Shown: positions 54,402 to 63,507, counted from the first letter of the stretch. The stretch is 64,000 nucleotides of DNA from Pictodentalium vernedei (GCA_031216915.1 CM062288.1:181438596-181502595); one strand, 5' to 3'. The notes: a model not told the origin generated them from the sequence alone. Program-made: numbers and translations.

Positions 54402-54490
54402 CCTGTAGTAAACAATTGTGAGTAGGTTGATAAGAAATCTAAATTTTATAGTAAATTTCCTTTCTTATTATACCTACCACAATTGTTTAC
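54402..54490. repeat. DIRS B internal complementary region
   Basis: CCTGTAGTAAACAATTGTG through TTGATAAGAAA complements the left terminus. TCTAAATTTTATAGTAAATT through ACAATTGTTTAC complements the right terminus. They meet at AAATCT, the complement of the two ends joined over a shared TTT. Confidence 0.88.
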
Positions 54491-54569
54491 ATGGAGGCCC
54501 TCCCGTCTTCTTTATGGGTAAAGAATCTTTCCTCCCCGCTGATCACATAACTCTAACGTTTACGGATTC

Positions 54570-54856
54570 AAAAAGAATGAGTCTTTAGAGACGGTATATG
54601 CGCACTGGCAACGGAAGTCGTGGAGTTGTACTTGGGAGAGAGCGTCCCGTACTGGGTCTGCGCCGGTTGCACTCGACCCAGTTTTGGCTTATTTTTATTG
54701 GTGCTTTTGCACCACTTTTCTTTCCCAACTTGCTTGGGAAAGACAAAAATAGAGAGTATTTTATCCGAGTTAGGGACTTCCACTGTAGTGCAAGCCTGTA
54801 GTAAACAATTGTGGTAGGTATAATAAGAAAGGAAATTTACTATAAAATTTAGATTT
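54570..54856. repeat. DIRS B right inverted terminal repeat
   Basis: Complement of the left repeat, extended by a further terminus (GGTAGGTATAATAAGAAAGG...TTAGATTT) that has its counterpart only in the internal complementary region. Confidence 0.9.
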
Positions 54857-55255
54857 TTAGGAATTTTGAGGTCGTTAGCGCAATAACATGAACAAACTTT
54901 CTCTGATTTGACTAATATTTGTCATACAGGTCTTTTGCAATAATATCTCAATCAAGTTCGAAAACTGGCCTGGCCCAATTTTTCTTTGCAGAGTTATGGA
55001 CCTTAATTCGACAATTTTAACGAATTTTGAGCTGGTAATAGAGCAATAACTTGAACAAACGGCCTCCGATTTGACTAATATTTGCCATACAGGTCTTTTG
55101 CAATAATATCTCAAGCGAGTTAAAAAAATGGCCCGGTCTGAATTTTTAAGAATTTTGAGCTCCACGCGGTGACATTTCTGATTTTCAATAGAGAGTGCAT
55201 GAAGAAAGTATCCACAACTCGACGCCTGCATCTCTGATGCACATCTCTTTTTATT
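54857..55255. repeat. Satellite array, right part
   Basis: Two and a half monomers of about 160 bp: CAATAACWTGAACAAAC, GATTTGACTAATATTTGYCATAC, and GGTCTTTTGCAATAATATCTC repeated at 54,930 and 55,092. The first starts with GAATTTTGAGGTCG, which continues the monomer cut at 48,356. Confidence 0.7.
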
Positions 55256-55963
55256 TTATTTTTTTATTTTTGTAATTATTTCTTTGCCATCAAAAGTTCA
55301 TGTTCTTGGTTTGTTTTATGTTTTAGGCCTCATAATCTACATAATAGCATGGATGATGGTATATTTTGTCCCTTGAGTGCAAGAAGGGTTTGCAGCATCG
55401 AGGGACAAATTTATCTATTTTATTGACTTGAGTAAAATATCAGACATACTGGTAAACTATATAATTTTTATTTTTTTAAGTTTGCAATGGTTATAAAAAG
55501 AGAGCATGCGGCTGCCAAAAGGACCATGTGGGAGGGCCTGAGAAACAGATTTTTAACTATTTTAGGGCTAATATCTCAACTGTCGTAGTGAGAGCAGAAA
55601 TTAGGGAAGATTAATTCATTTCTCCTTCTGAAACCAACACACTCACAATGTTATGATGTTCATGTTTACTTCTGACATCATTCCTGTATTAGACGTGTTG
55701 TGAACATTATTTTCCATAATGAGCTATTTAATGGAATTATGTGATGAAGTTTTCTCTACTCTCCACTTCATGTAACTGGTGTTTTCACAGAATCCTAACA
55801 TAATTTTTGAAAGGTAGTGTACCATTGTGTACAGCATGCTGATGGTACTCTTGCCTTCATATAGTGTTAACTCTTCTTATCCCGCTGTAGTAAGTTAACA
55901 GTAACCTGCCACTGCCTGTTGGTTCTTTCTGGCAATGGGTAAAAAATGATGAGGTTGTTTCAG
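55256..55963. other. No gene seen
   Basis: AT-rich spacer. GGCCTGAGAAACAGATT near 55,535 recurs near 57,660, a minor dispersed repeat. A pyrimidine-rich tract precedes the candidate exon at 55,964. Confidence 0.35.
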
Positions 55964-56081
55964 AGATGAAAATGCAGGAGCATCTCCATTACCATGACTT
56001 GCAAAAGAGAGTACTATTATGGAACGTGCCATGGATAACTCAGCTCTCTCATACGAGGGCGATTTTAAACTGTATCAACAG
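55964..56081 (+). CDS. Candidate host exon with one in-frame TGA
   Basis: It is bounded by an acceptor (GGTTGTTTCAG) and a donor (CAACAG|GTGATG). In the frame whose first full codon is at 55,965 it reads DENAGASPLP, TGA (55,995-55,997), then LAKESTIMERAMDN and SALSYEGDFKLYQQ. The composition is protein-like. A second frame, open from ATG 55,966 (MKMQEHLHYHDLQK...), is less natural (many His and Trp). The TGA may be a lesion of a Cys or Arg codon, a sequencing error, or a sign that the exon is not real. I do not recognise the protein. Confidence 0.3.
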
Positions 56082-56204
56082 GTGATGGCCTCATCATTCT
56101 TGAGTCCTTGTATCAGTTAGCACCTCTCACAGAAAAAAATCATCTCTCAGTGTACTTCCTTGGCTACCATATCAGCAAATTTTGAGCTTTCTCTTGCAGA
56201 ACCA

Positions 56205-56295
56205 CTAGGTATTAATACGTCTTCCCACAGGAAATGTTTTGGAGCAGCAAAACATTTCTGTTGGGTGTCGGGAAGATGTATTAATACTTCTGCAA
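56205..56295. repeat. Imperfect hairpin
   Basis: GTATTAATACGTCTTCCC with AGGAAATGTTTT pairs with AAAACATTTCTG and GGGAAGATGTATTAATAC across a short loop. Arms of about 35 bases with one bulge. Confidence 0.55.
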
Positions 56296-56394
56296 TTTCT
56301 CTGTGCATCCCCAGAAAACAGTAGCCACTTCTAAATTAAAAACAAGTCTTGTTATAAGAGGTAACTACGTAATAGGGAAAAAGTTGGTTTAGGC

Positions 56395-56513
56395 AACGAG
56401 GTCGCCAAGCGGACCTACTGCCCTCCAGCGGAAACCCTGTTTCTGGGTAATCTGGCTTTCTCCTCCTATAAAACTGTTTGATATGATATGAACAGGCTTG
56501 TTGAAAGTGTTGT
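56395..56513 (+). repeat. SINE 3' fragment, third tail type
   Basis: TGGGTAATCTGGCTTTCTCC and TATAAAACTGTTTGAT match the SINE body end, and AGGCTTGTTGAAAGTGTTGTT matches the tail of the SINE at 6,388. It is cut by the palindromic MITE that begins at 56,514; an (AAAC)n tail remnant follows the MITE at 56,742. Confidence 0.5.
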
Positions 56514-56741
56514 TAACCCTTTAACCAATGCAGACGATATCAGAATTTATTATTTTAAATACTGCTTTTTCAAGTTTTTCAAAAAATTTGAACAAAACCA
56601 TATGATGAGCTCATTGATATCGTTCCAATGAGGGGGTCACATGATACGGTTTTGTTGAAATTTTTTGAAATGTAATATTTTTGCAACTGCTCAATTTTTA
56701 TATTACGTGGGTGGATATGGCCAATTAGTTAGGTAAAGGGT
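56514..56741. repeat. Palindromic MITE, subfamily 1, inside a SINE tail
   Basis: Ends AACCCTTTAACCAATGCAG and TTAGTTAGGTAAAGGGT enclose arms with AACAAAACCATATGATG and TCACATGATACGGTTTTG. Decayed centre. This is the second case here of this MITE lying within a SINE. Confidence 0.65.
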
Positions 56742-56874
56742 AAACAAACAAACAAACAGATAACTTTCATTGCTTGATATGATGGAAAGTCTAATATTAA
56801 AGCAGCTTTTTTTCCTATTTATCTCCCCTGTGAGAATGCTGTGAAAGTGAGTGGTGCTTATTTCTGCTTCACTG

Positions 56875-57035
56875 GTAAAATAGGACTTGATAAGTAAAGC
56901 AAGCAGTTTCCGGAAGTCCATTGAAGTGGGATGCATAGGTATAAACGATTGTCTGTACTTGACTTCATACCTAAGTTGCAGTCATGCTATAATCATACAT
57001 GTATATGCTGAAGGCTTTAAACATTAATAAATAAA
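56875..57035 (+). repeat. Element with a SINE-like tail but another body, copy 1
   Basis: CTGGTAAAATAGGAC and TATAAACGATTGTCTGTACTTG are shared with 62,735-62,915. It ends TTTAAACATTAATAAATAAATAA like the SINEs. Confidence 0.5.
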
Positions 57036-57286
57036 TAATTACTTAATGTAATGGCAATATCTGGCAAGTGAAATTCACAAAAAATCACCTGACAAATTTT
57101 TGTGTTTTTCCAGTTTATGCCTCCAAAAGATTGCTTATGAATCTCATCTAACCTGTTACAGTGAGGGAACAAAAAGCTTTGTTTTGGATGCAAAAAAAAA
57201 GAAAATTTTTGGTCATTCATGAATTATTATGTTAAGACTCTACACTAGTTATGTTATAACATTTGGGCCTCTGATTCTCATTTCAG

Positions 57287-57350
57287 TGCTGAGCATCAAG
57301 AGATTCTGGAAGGATTTAAAGATGGGGTTGGTAAATTTGCTGCAATGGAG
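57287..57350 (+). CDS. Candidate host exon, product unknown
   Basis: Preceded by a strong acceptor (CTCTGATTCTCATTTCAG) and followed by GTTGGT; an inner donor at GTAAAT (57,331) is also possible. The open frame reads AEHQEILEGFKDGVGKFAAME, with the look of an amphipathic helix. A longer plus-strand ORF over it, in another frame, is hydrophobic and unconvincing. Its phase does not join directly to the exon at 55,964 unless the acceptor is moved. No family recognised. Confidence 0.3.
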
Positions 57351-58231
57351 GTTGGTAAACCTTTCAGCAGACAAAAGACTTCATTGTCTCTGTCTTTTGT
57401 TATTTGTAACTTTTATACTTACAATCTTCTTTGAGTGAAAATGCTTTTCATTTTTTGTTGACTGCTATAAAGCAGCCATGACTTCATTTTACAAAGTTTG
57501 AAAATAATAATGATTCCATCATGTATCGCTGAATTATTTCATTCAGAGCATTTCTCATCCCCTGAGTTCCAGTGTGTTGTATGTGCCAGTAGAAATAATT
57601 ATAAAAATAAAAAATAAAATAAAAAATCACTCACCCACATGCAGTTTTACAAAAAATGGCCTGAGAAACAGATTATCTACTTTGTGGGGGCCTTATCACA
57701 AGAATACAGGAAAATGACCATGTTCCTGTAAACTGAATTTTTCCATTAATTGAATAGTTTTTCACTGCCACAGTCACAATTTAATTTACAGGGTTTCAGT
57801 ATACTCTGATGAAATACTGCATAAATGCATAAGACAAAACGATAAGACCAAAAGATCGTTGGCCACCTTTCAAAACTATGTCTTTGAGTCCTTTGTTAAA
57901 ATCAGAAACTTGGATCAAATTTAAGAGTGTTTTTCCCCAACATTGGCGCTGAACTGCAACAGTTTTCAGATAAGGGTCACCAAACTTCAGCTTACCGGAA
58001 TGGTGGAGTGATGATTACCAAAATCAGGTCCTCCTGTCACTCATTTCAGTATTTGCTGCACTCGTAGGAAAGTACATATAACAAAACTAAGTTCCAATAA
58101 ACATGGTTGACTACTCAAACTACAAAAACAACAGTCTTTTGATTTTGAGGCAAGCTGTTGAACTTGCGTGTCATTGCACTTGCAATTTTTACTTTTTGCG
58201 TGCAGATAACAGTGTGCCTTTGTTCTGCATA
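57351..58231. other. No supported gene
   Basis: AT-rich DNA. One frame is open for about 55 codons near 57,895-58,065 (KLGSNLRVFFPNIGAEL, QQFSDKGHQTSAYRNGG), with an acceptor-like CAG before it but no clear donor; I leave it unannotated. Confidence 0.3.
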
Positions 58232-58444
58232 GTAAGCTATTAACCTAACCATCTGCAACGTAATATACAAATTGTATAAGAGAAAAACTTTCACAAAACC
58301 GCATCATATGACCTCTCATTGGAATGAGCTTGTTGAGCTTGTTCCAGTGAGGGTTCACATGATATGCTTTTGTTGAATTTTTTTTAAAATTGGGGGAAAA
58401 AAATTAAAATAAATTTTGATATCATGTGTTCTCTGTAGAAGGTT
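58232..58444. repeat. Palindromic MITE, subfamily 1, old
   Basis: ACAAAACCGCATCATATGACC and GTTCACATGATATGCTTTTG flank a diverged centre (GAATGAGCTTGTTGAGCTTG). Outer ends AACCTAACC and GAAGGTT are barely preserved. Confidence 0.6.
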
Positions 58445-58730
58445 AAAATCTGTTTGTGGGGAAATGGGCCAAATACAATAAATGCATGTAAATGTGAACA
58501 ATACACCATGAATTATAAGCTGTAACATTCCAAGACTTCAAACTAATTAAACTTCATGTTCTGAGAATTGGTACATAAAAAAAACATAATTTGATAGCCT
58601 TCAAATGCCACTAATACTACTCATTGCCTTTTCACTCATGTATTCCGTGGAGAATCATCTGATTGACTTATGATTGCTCCATTGAAGTTGCATTTCATGT
58701 ATTATACTGAACTAAAATAAATAGAGGATA

Positions 58731-58873
58731 TCTAGTGTTTTTGAGTGGATACCAAAAATTATCTCATGAGTGACCAAGACAAATGTTTATTTTTTGCAAG
58801 CGCTTGCGTGAGTGAAAATTACAATTTGTCTCAGTTGCAAGTGAGATAATTTATTGTATCCACTCAAAAATAC
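58731..58873. repeat. Palindromic MITE, TCTAGTGTTTTTGAGTGGATACC type
   Basis: TCTAGTGTTTTTGAGTGGATAC at the left and GTATCCACTCAAAAATACTAGA at the right form the ends; the interior also folds (CAAGCGCTTGCG near the centre). A further copy of the right end lies at 59,221-59,245, so the terminus occurs three times. Confidence 0.65.
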
Positions 58874-59250
58874 TAGATTTTCTTTTTATTGTATGCTTTT
58901 TATAAGAATCTGATTATTCCACTCATTTCAACCTTGAACTGATGCATGAAAGTAAACAGTGCATTGAATCATTGATATGCAGAAATGATTTGATCGATAC
59001 TCGGAATAGATAAGGTCTTGCAATCTGATTCAGCTGGCGGGTTTCTAGTCCAAACATGGCCTGCAAGTCTGTAATATAAGTTTTTGGTTTGGAAAATTCC
59101 TTGAAAGGACATACCAAACCAAAAACTTTTATTTTATGGATTTTCAGTCCATGTTTGGATTAGCGGGTTTCATGCATCAATTAAAGGTGAATATGTGTTG
59201 AATTATTGCTGGAAATGATCGGTATCCACTCAAAAACACTAGATTTACTT
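58874..59250. repeat. Inverted-repeat stretch ending in the same terminus
   Basis: GAACTGATGCATGAAA near 58,935 faces TTTCATGCATCAATT near 59,170, and TAAGTTTTTGGTTTGG near 59,083 faces CCAAACCAAAAACTTTT near 59,115. The whole folds into a long imperfect hairpin closed by GGTATCCACTCAAAAACACTAG at 59,220. Likely a longer relative of the MITE at 58,731. Confidence 0.5.
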
Positions 59251-59439
59251 TTCGTTACACGTTTTTACAACAAATTGATCATTTCCAGTGATAATTTGAC
59301 TCGTATTCACCTTGAAGTGATGCTTTGAAAGCTCCCATTTTGATTGATAACTTGAAAGTGAAAATTTCTATATATTCACAGTGGGGAATACGATTTCTAT
59401 CTTTCCACAATTTCTTCGATAATCTATCGTATGGCGCAT

Positions 59440-59735
59440 AATAAATTTGATTATTGCTGCAAAAATCTTATTTAAAAAATTGGATAATATTTTTGGAATT
59501 CCTACTTACTGTGCACCAGAGGAGTGTTCAGTATGCAGATGTTCGTTGATGTTTTTCTTGACAACATTGAAGTTGCATTTCGTGTATTATACTGAACTAG
59601 AATAAATTTGATGGTTGCTGTGAAAATCTTATTCGATAAATCAGGTAATATTTCTGGAATCCCTACTTACTGTCCACAGAGGATTGAATGGCAGGCAAAT
59701 GTTTGTTGATGTTTTTCTTGAAAACATTTTCCCAT
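59440..59735. repeat. Tandem duplication of about 155 bp
   Basis: AATAAATTTGATKRTTGCTG, ATCCCTACTTACTGT and GTTTTTCTTGAMAACATT occur in both halves (from about 59,449 and 59,601). A further piece of the unit (GAAGTTGCATTTCATGTATT) is near 58,684. Non-coding. Confidence 0.55.
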
Positions 59736-59845
59736 TGCCGGCACTCAATAATAGCACACTTCACTTCAAATGGTAGCGACCAGTATACAGCGTGCCTCTC
59801 ATTTTCAAAATCGAAAGACTGAAAACCAATCTTTATCAGTATGTT

Positions 59846-60088
59846 AACCCTAAAGAGCCTAATTCCGACTTTGATAACTTTTTAATGCAAAGGAACAGTG
59901 CCCCAACATGCATTGTTTGGGTAAACTCAAAACATGTTTTCTAACTACCTTGTCAGTAGTTTCTAGGCAAGTCTTGGCTGCCTCTATAGGCAGCCAAGAC
60001 TTGACTAGAAACAACTGCAAAGCCACTGGAGGTAGACTTTCAAAGTATAGCAAAAATGTAAAAAAATCTCCAGGCCCTTAAGGGTTGT
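59846..60088. repeat. MITE of the TAACCCTTAAGGG type, copy 2, with intact hairpin
   Basis: Ends TTAACCCTAAAGAGCC and GGCCCTTAAGGGTT. The centre (59,959-60,012) is a 25-bp stem (GTTTCTAGGCAAGTCTTGG...) with a 4-base loop and one mismatch. Collinear with 44,169-44,397, which has lost most of the stem. Confidence 0.7.
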
Positions 60089-60125
60089 CCTTAAAAAGAA
60101 TTTTTGCCATTTGTCACCATAATCA

Positions 60126-60440
60126 ATATTTATTTATTTATTATGGTTTAAGAACACTTTAACAGCCAGGGTCATAACATGTCGGTGAAAGTTTTACGGG
60201 TGGAGGAAGCCGAAGTACCTGGAGAGAACCACCAAGCAACGACGAGCAGCTGTCAGCTCTCCAACATCTTAACTCTGAACTCTGCACTGTGGCACAGGCA
60301 GGGTTAGATTGGTTGAAGATATGCGCACCATTGATGTGCAGTATGCCTTAGTACACAGCATCATCATGCCCCCATGTAGGCAATCAGGGTTAAGTGCCTT
60401 GCCCAAGGACACAACGCGGTAGCACAAATCAGTCGCTGAA
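60126..60440 (-). repeat. SINE lacking its Pol III head
   Basis: The tail (AATAAATAAATA; CTGGCTGTTAAAGTGTTC in sense) is of the type seen with the 5S-headed SINE at 879. The body is full, but the head is replaced by about 20 bases of other sequence. The target duplication ACCATAATCA is exact (60,116-60,125 and 60,441-60,450), so the copy inserted in this 5'-truncated form. Confidence 0.8.
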
Positions 60441-60476
60441 ACCATAATCAGTAGCAATGTATGATGAGTCATTTTT

Positions 60477-61999
60477 AGCTCACCAACTTTAGTTGTGTGA
60501 GCTTATGGCATGGCTTGATCGGTCAGCATCAGTATCGGCGTCAGCATACGTGTCCAATAATGTTAAAGCTTCTGTTTAGGTCACTTACTCACCCTATTTC
60601 CATATCATGGCTTTTACAATGCTGCCATATGATGATTATTATCATTTTACCATGATTTAACCCCTCATAACCTACATTTTAGACATTTTTCTTGACATTT
60701 TTAGTTGCGTTTAGTTTTCTGTTTAGCTCAGAATTTTATGTTTAACTAGGTGTTTAGGTCAGCTACTGTGCTCTTTCTCTTCCCATGGCACTTATATTCA
60801 TCATACATGTTCCTCAGTATCATTGTTCCATGATTAACCCATCATACCTCGCATTTTAAACAATTTTCTTGACATTTTTAGTTGCGTTCAGTTTTCTGTT
60901 TAGCTCGGAATTTCATGTTTAACTTAGTGTTTAGGTCAGCTGCTGTGCTCCTTTTCTTCCCATGGCACTTATATTCATCATACATGTTCCTCAGTATCAT
61001 TGTTCCATGATTAACCCCTCATACCCTGCATTTTAAACATTTTTTTTGACATTTTTAGTTGCGTTTAGTTTTCTGTTTAGCTCAGAATTTCAATTTTAAC
61101 TTAAGTGTTTATGTCAGTTTCTGTGTTTTACTTTTAAGAGGTTGTGTTTAGGTAAGCTTTGTAACTTAGTGTTTACGTCATCTGCTGTGCTCCTCTTTCC
61201 ATGGCACTTATATTCATCATACATGTTCCTCAGTATCATTGTTCCATGATTAACCCCTCATACCCTGCATTTTAAACATTTTTCTTGACATTTTTAGTTG
61301 CGTTTAGTTTTCTGTTTAGCTCAGAATTTCTCATGTTTAACTTAGTGTTTACGTCATCTGCTGTGCTCCTTCTCTTTCCATGGCACTTATATTCATCATA
61401 CATATTCCTCAGTATCATTGTTCCATGATTAACCCCTCATACCCTGCATTTTAGACATTTTTCTTGAAATTTTTAGTTGCGTTTAGTTTTCTGTTTAGCT
61501 CAGAATTTCAAGTTTAACTAAGTGTTTAGGTCAGCTACTGTGCTCCTTCTCTTCCCATGGCACTTATATTCATCATACATGTTCCTCAGTATCATTGTTC
61601 CATGATTAACCCCTCATACCCTGCATTTTAAACATTTTTCTTGACATTTTTAGTTGCGTTTAGTTTTCTGTTTAGCTCAGAATTTCAAGTTTAACTAAGT
61701 GTTTACGTCAGCTGCTGTGCTCCTTCTCTTCCCATGGCACTTATATTCACCATACGTGTTCCTCAGTATCATTACATGTTCCTCATACCCTGCATTTTAA
61801 ACATTTTTCTTGACATTTTTAGTTGCGTTTAGTTTTCTGTTTAGCTCAGAATTTCATGTTTAACTTAGTGTTTATGTCAGTTTCTGTGTTTTACTTTTAA
61901 GAGGTTGTGTTTAGGTAAGCTTTGTCGCATGTTATGAGCCTGTTTGATACAGTTCTTGTGTTTGCCAAAGTTACTATCAAAGAGGAATGTTGGTGAGCT
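60477..61999. mobile_element. Satellite-bearing element with 178-bp monomers
   Basis: Ends AGCTCACCAAC (60,477-60,487) and GTTGGTGAGCT (61,989-61,999) are exact inverted repeats. The left end folds (AGCTCACCAACTTTAGTTGTGTGAGCT in two arms). The monomer mark CCATGGCACTTATATTCA lies at about 60,785, 60,958, 61,196, 61,377, 61,555 and 61,731. A distinct phrase (TTTTAAGAGGTTGTGTTTAGG) appears both inside the array (about 61,133) and at its end (about 61,898). Non-coding. Confidence 0.78.
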
Positions 62000-62129
62000 A
62001 TAGGGCGTTGGCGTCCTTCTTGTTAGGCAGTGGGGTGAAACATTTTGGAAATAGTTTGCCATAACCCTGCTAGGGCATCTTGTAATTTGACTGGCATTTA
62101 TGTAGTTTCTCATAAATGTCTGGTTTTAT

Positions 62130-63012
62130 CTTACAACAAGTAGACCTTTAAATTCACCCCAGATTCAGGCCGTTATAAGGTGTCCCCAATTTATGGAGAT
62201 GTCTCCAAATTATCTTTCAACTCAGTAAGCTAAGTATCACTTTTGTCCCCCAGAATGAAAAAAAAAGTTAAATGAAAATTCTTAAATTGATTGTTTTTTA
62301 AGATATGCAAAAGTCACACTGGAAATGTGAGTGTATTGAAAGTCCAAAATATGGAATATTTGTGATTCTGCTAACAGTCCCTCGACTATCAGTTTTTTTT
62401 GGTTGTAAACATCTCTGTGAAAATCAGGATTCCCAATGAACGTCTTCACTAGAGCGCTTTTGTAAATAAGCAAGGCTCTTCCTCACTAATATGGTATACG
62501 GAGTGTTACAGAGATCACAAAGATTGATTTTACTTATCCGATTTATTATCGGTTGTTTTGAGTCAGTAACTGGCAGAACATCTGCTGCATCATTACAATT
62601 TTAACAGGTGATTCAAAAATGAATGGTGGTGTGATATTATTATTCCCCTTCATCAGTTATATAATTTTGGTGGTTTAAATGTTTCAGTACAACATGTTTT
62701 GATTCATGATGACTGTCTACGGTAGGCAACAAGTTCTATTTCTCTGGTAAAATAGGACCCAGTCACTAATGCTTGGGGTGCCAGTCCTCTAAGATAGGCA
62801 ACATGGGATATAAACGATTGACTGACCTTGACGTTATCTCCATGTTGTGATCATAATTAGCCATTGTGCAGAAGTATGTGACCTTAAACACCAATAATTA
62901 AATAAATAAGTAGCCCCAGAACAAGTTGCCTGGTTGGTATAATGTCCCCAATTATGGTGGATCTGGTGTCCCCAAATTGGATCAATTTAAAGGTCTGCAA
63001 CAAGAACGTATT
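62130..63012. mobile_element. Non-autonomous element with 60-bp TIRs
   Basis: The left end (ACAACAAGTAGACCTTTAAATT ... GGTGTCCCCAATTTATGG) and right end (in inverse: GTTGCAGACCTTTAAATT ... TTTGGGGACACC) pair over about 60 bp. The interior has no ORF of note and contains a second, SINE-tailed repeat at 62,735-62,915. Confidence 0.55.
62735..62915 (+). repeat. Element with a SINE-like tail but another body, copy 2
   Basis: The body matches 56,875-57,035 (CTGGTAAAATAGGAC, TATAAACGATTGACTGACC). The last 75 bases (ATAATTAGCCATTGTGCAGA, AGTATGTGACCTTAAACACC, AATAA runs) match the tail of the tRNA-headed SINEs. Confidence 0.55.
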
Positions 63013-63505
63013 TACCCCAGTATAAGTGAACACATCTAGGCAAAATACAAATCGGTATTGAGGGTAGCAGTCACATGTATGATCATTAGATTCAGAAAGA
63101 GAACATTTTTTACCTGCATTCAATTGGCATCAGGCTATTACACATATCAAGGCCACCATTTTTTATATAACAGTAGTTAAATGATAAATAATTCACAGTT
63201 TATTATTTGTGGATATAAATTATACCAGATCATTTTTTTTTACCATGACGATATTTTTATATAGGCCTACCATGTGTTGAACCGGAAAAATAAAACAAAG
63301 AAATGCACAGCTGAAACACTACTATAAACTTCAGTGGTTATAGTACAAGCAGAACAATAAATGGGGATTATGTCATGCACAGCTATAGAATGTAATACCA
63401 TGACATCATTATCTTCACTCATAAAAAAAATTAATTCATAGATGCTGAATGATTGCCAAAATATATGCGAAGAAGTCAAGAAAGGGAGGAATATTGTCCC
63501 GCTAA
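63013..63505. other. No gene seen
   Basis: AT-rich DNA with short minus-strand ORFs lacking motifs. Confidence 0.35.
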
Positions 63506-63507
63506 GA

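Larger units (their letters stand above)
48357..54856 (+). mobile_element. DIRS-type retroelement B, nearly whole
   Basis: A 6.5-kb tyrosine-recombinase retroelement, LTR kin. Inverted terminal repeats lie at 48,357-48,617 and 54,570-54,856, and an internal complementary region at 54,402-54,490. Parts: ORF1/gag-like region (49,065-51,212), RT plus RNase H (51,172-53,202) and tyrosine recombinase (about 53,190-54,184) in an overlapping frame, an overlap usual for the group. It looks nearly whole, with about one or two breaks, and is far younger than element A. It lies inside a satellite monomer with no target duplication, as expected for a tyrosine recombinase. Confidence 0.92.

Noticed and set aside
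60785-61900. Regulatory array or CRISPR-like repeats at 178-bp spacing
   Set aside because: The whole unit is conserved, not a short motif, and it lies between exact inverted ends; it is an element-borne satellite.
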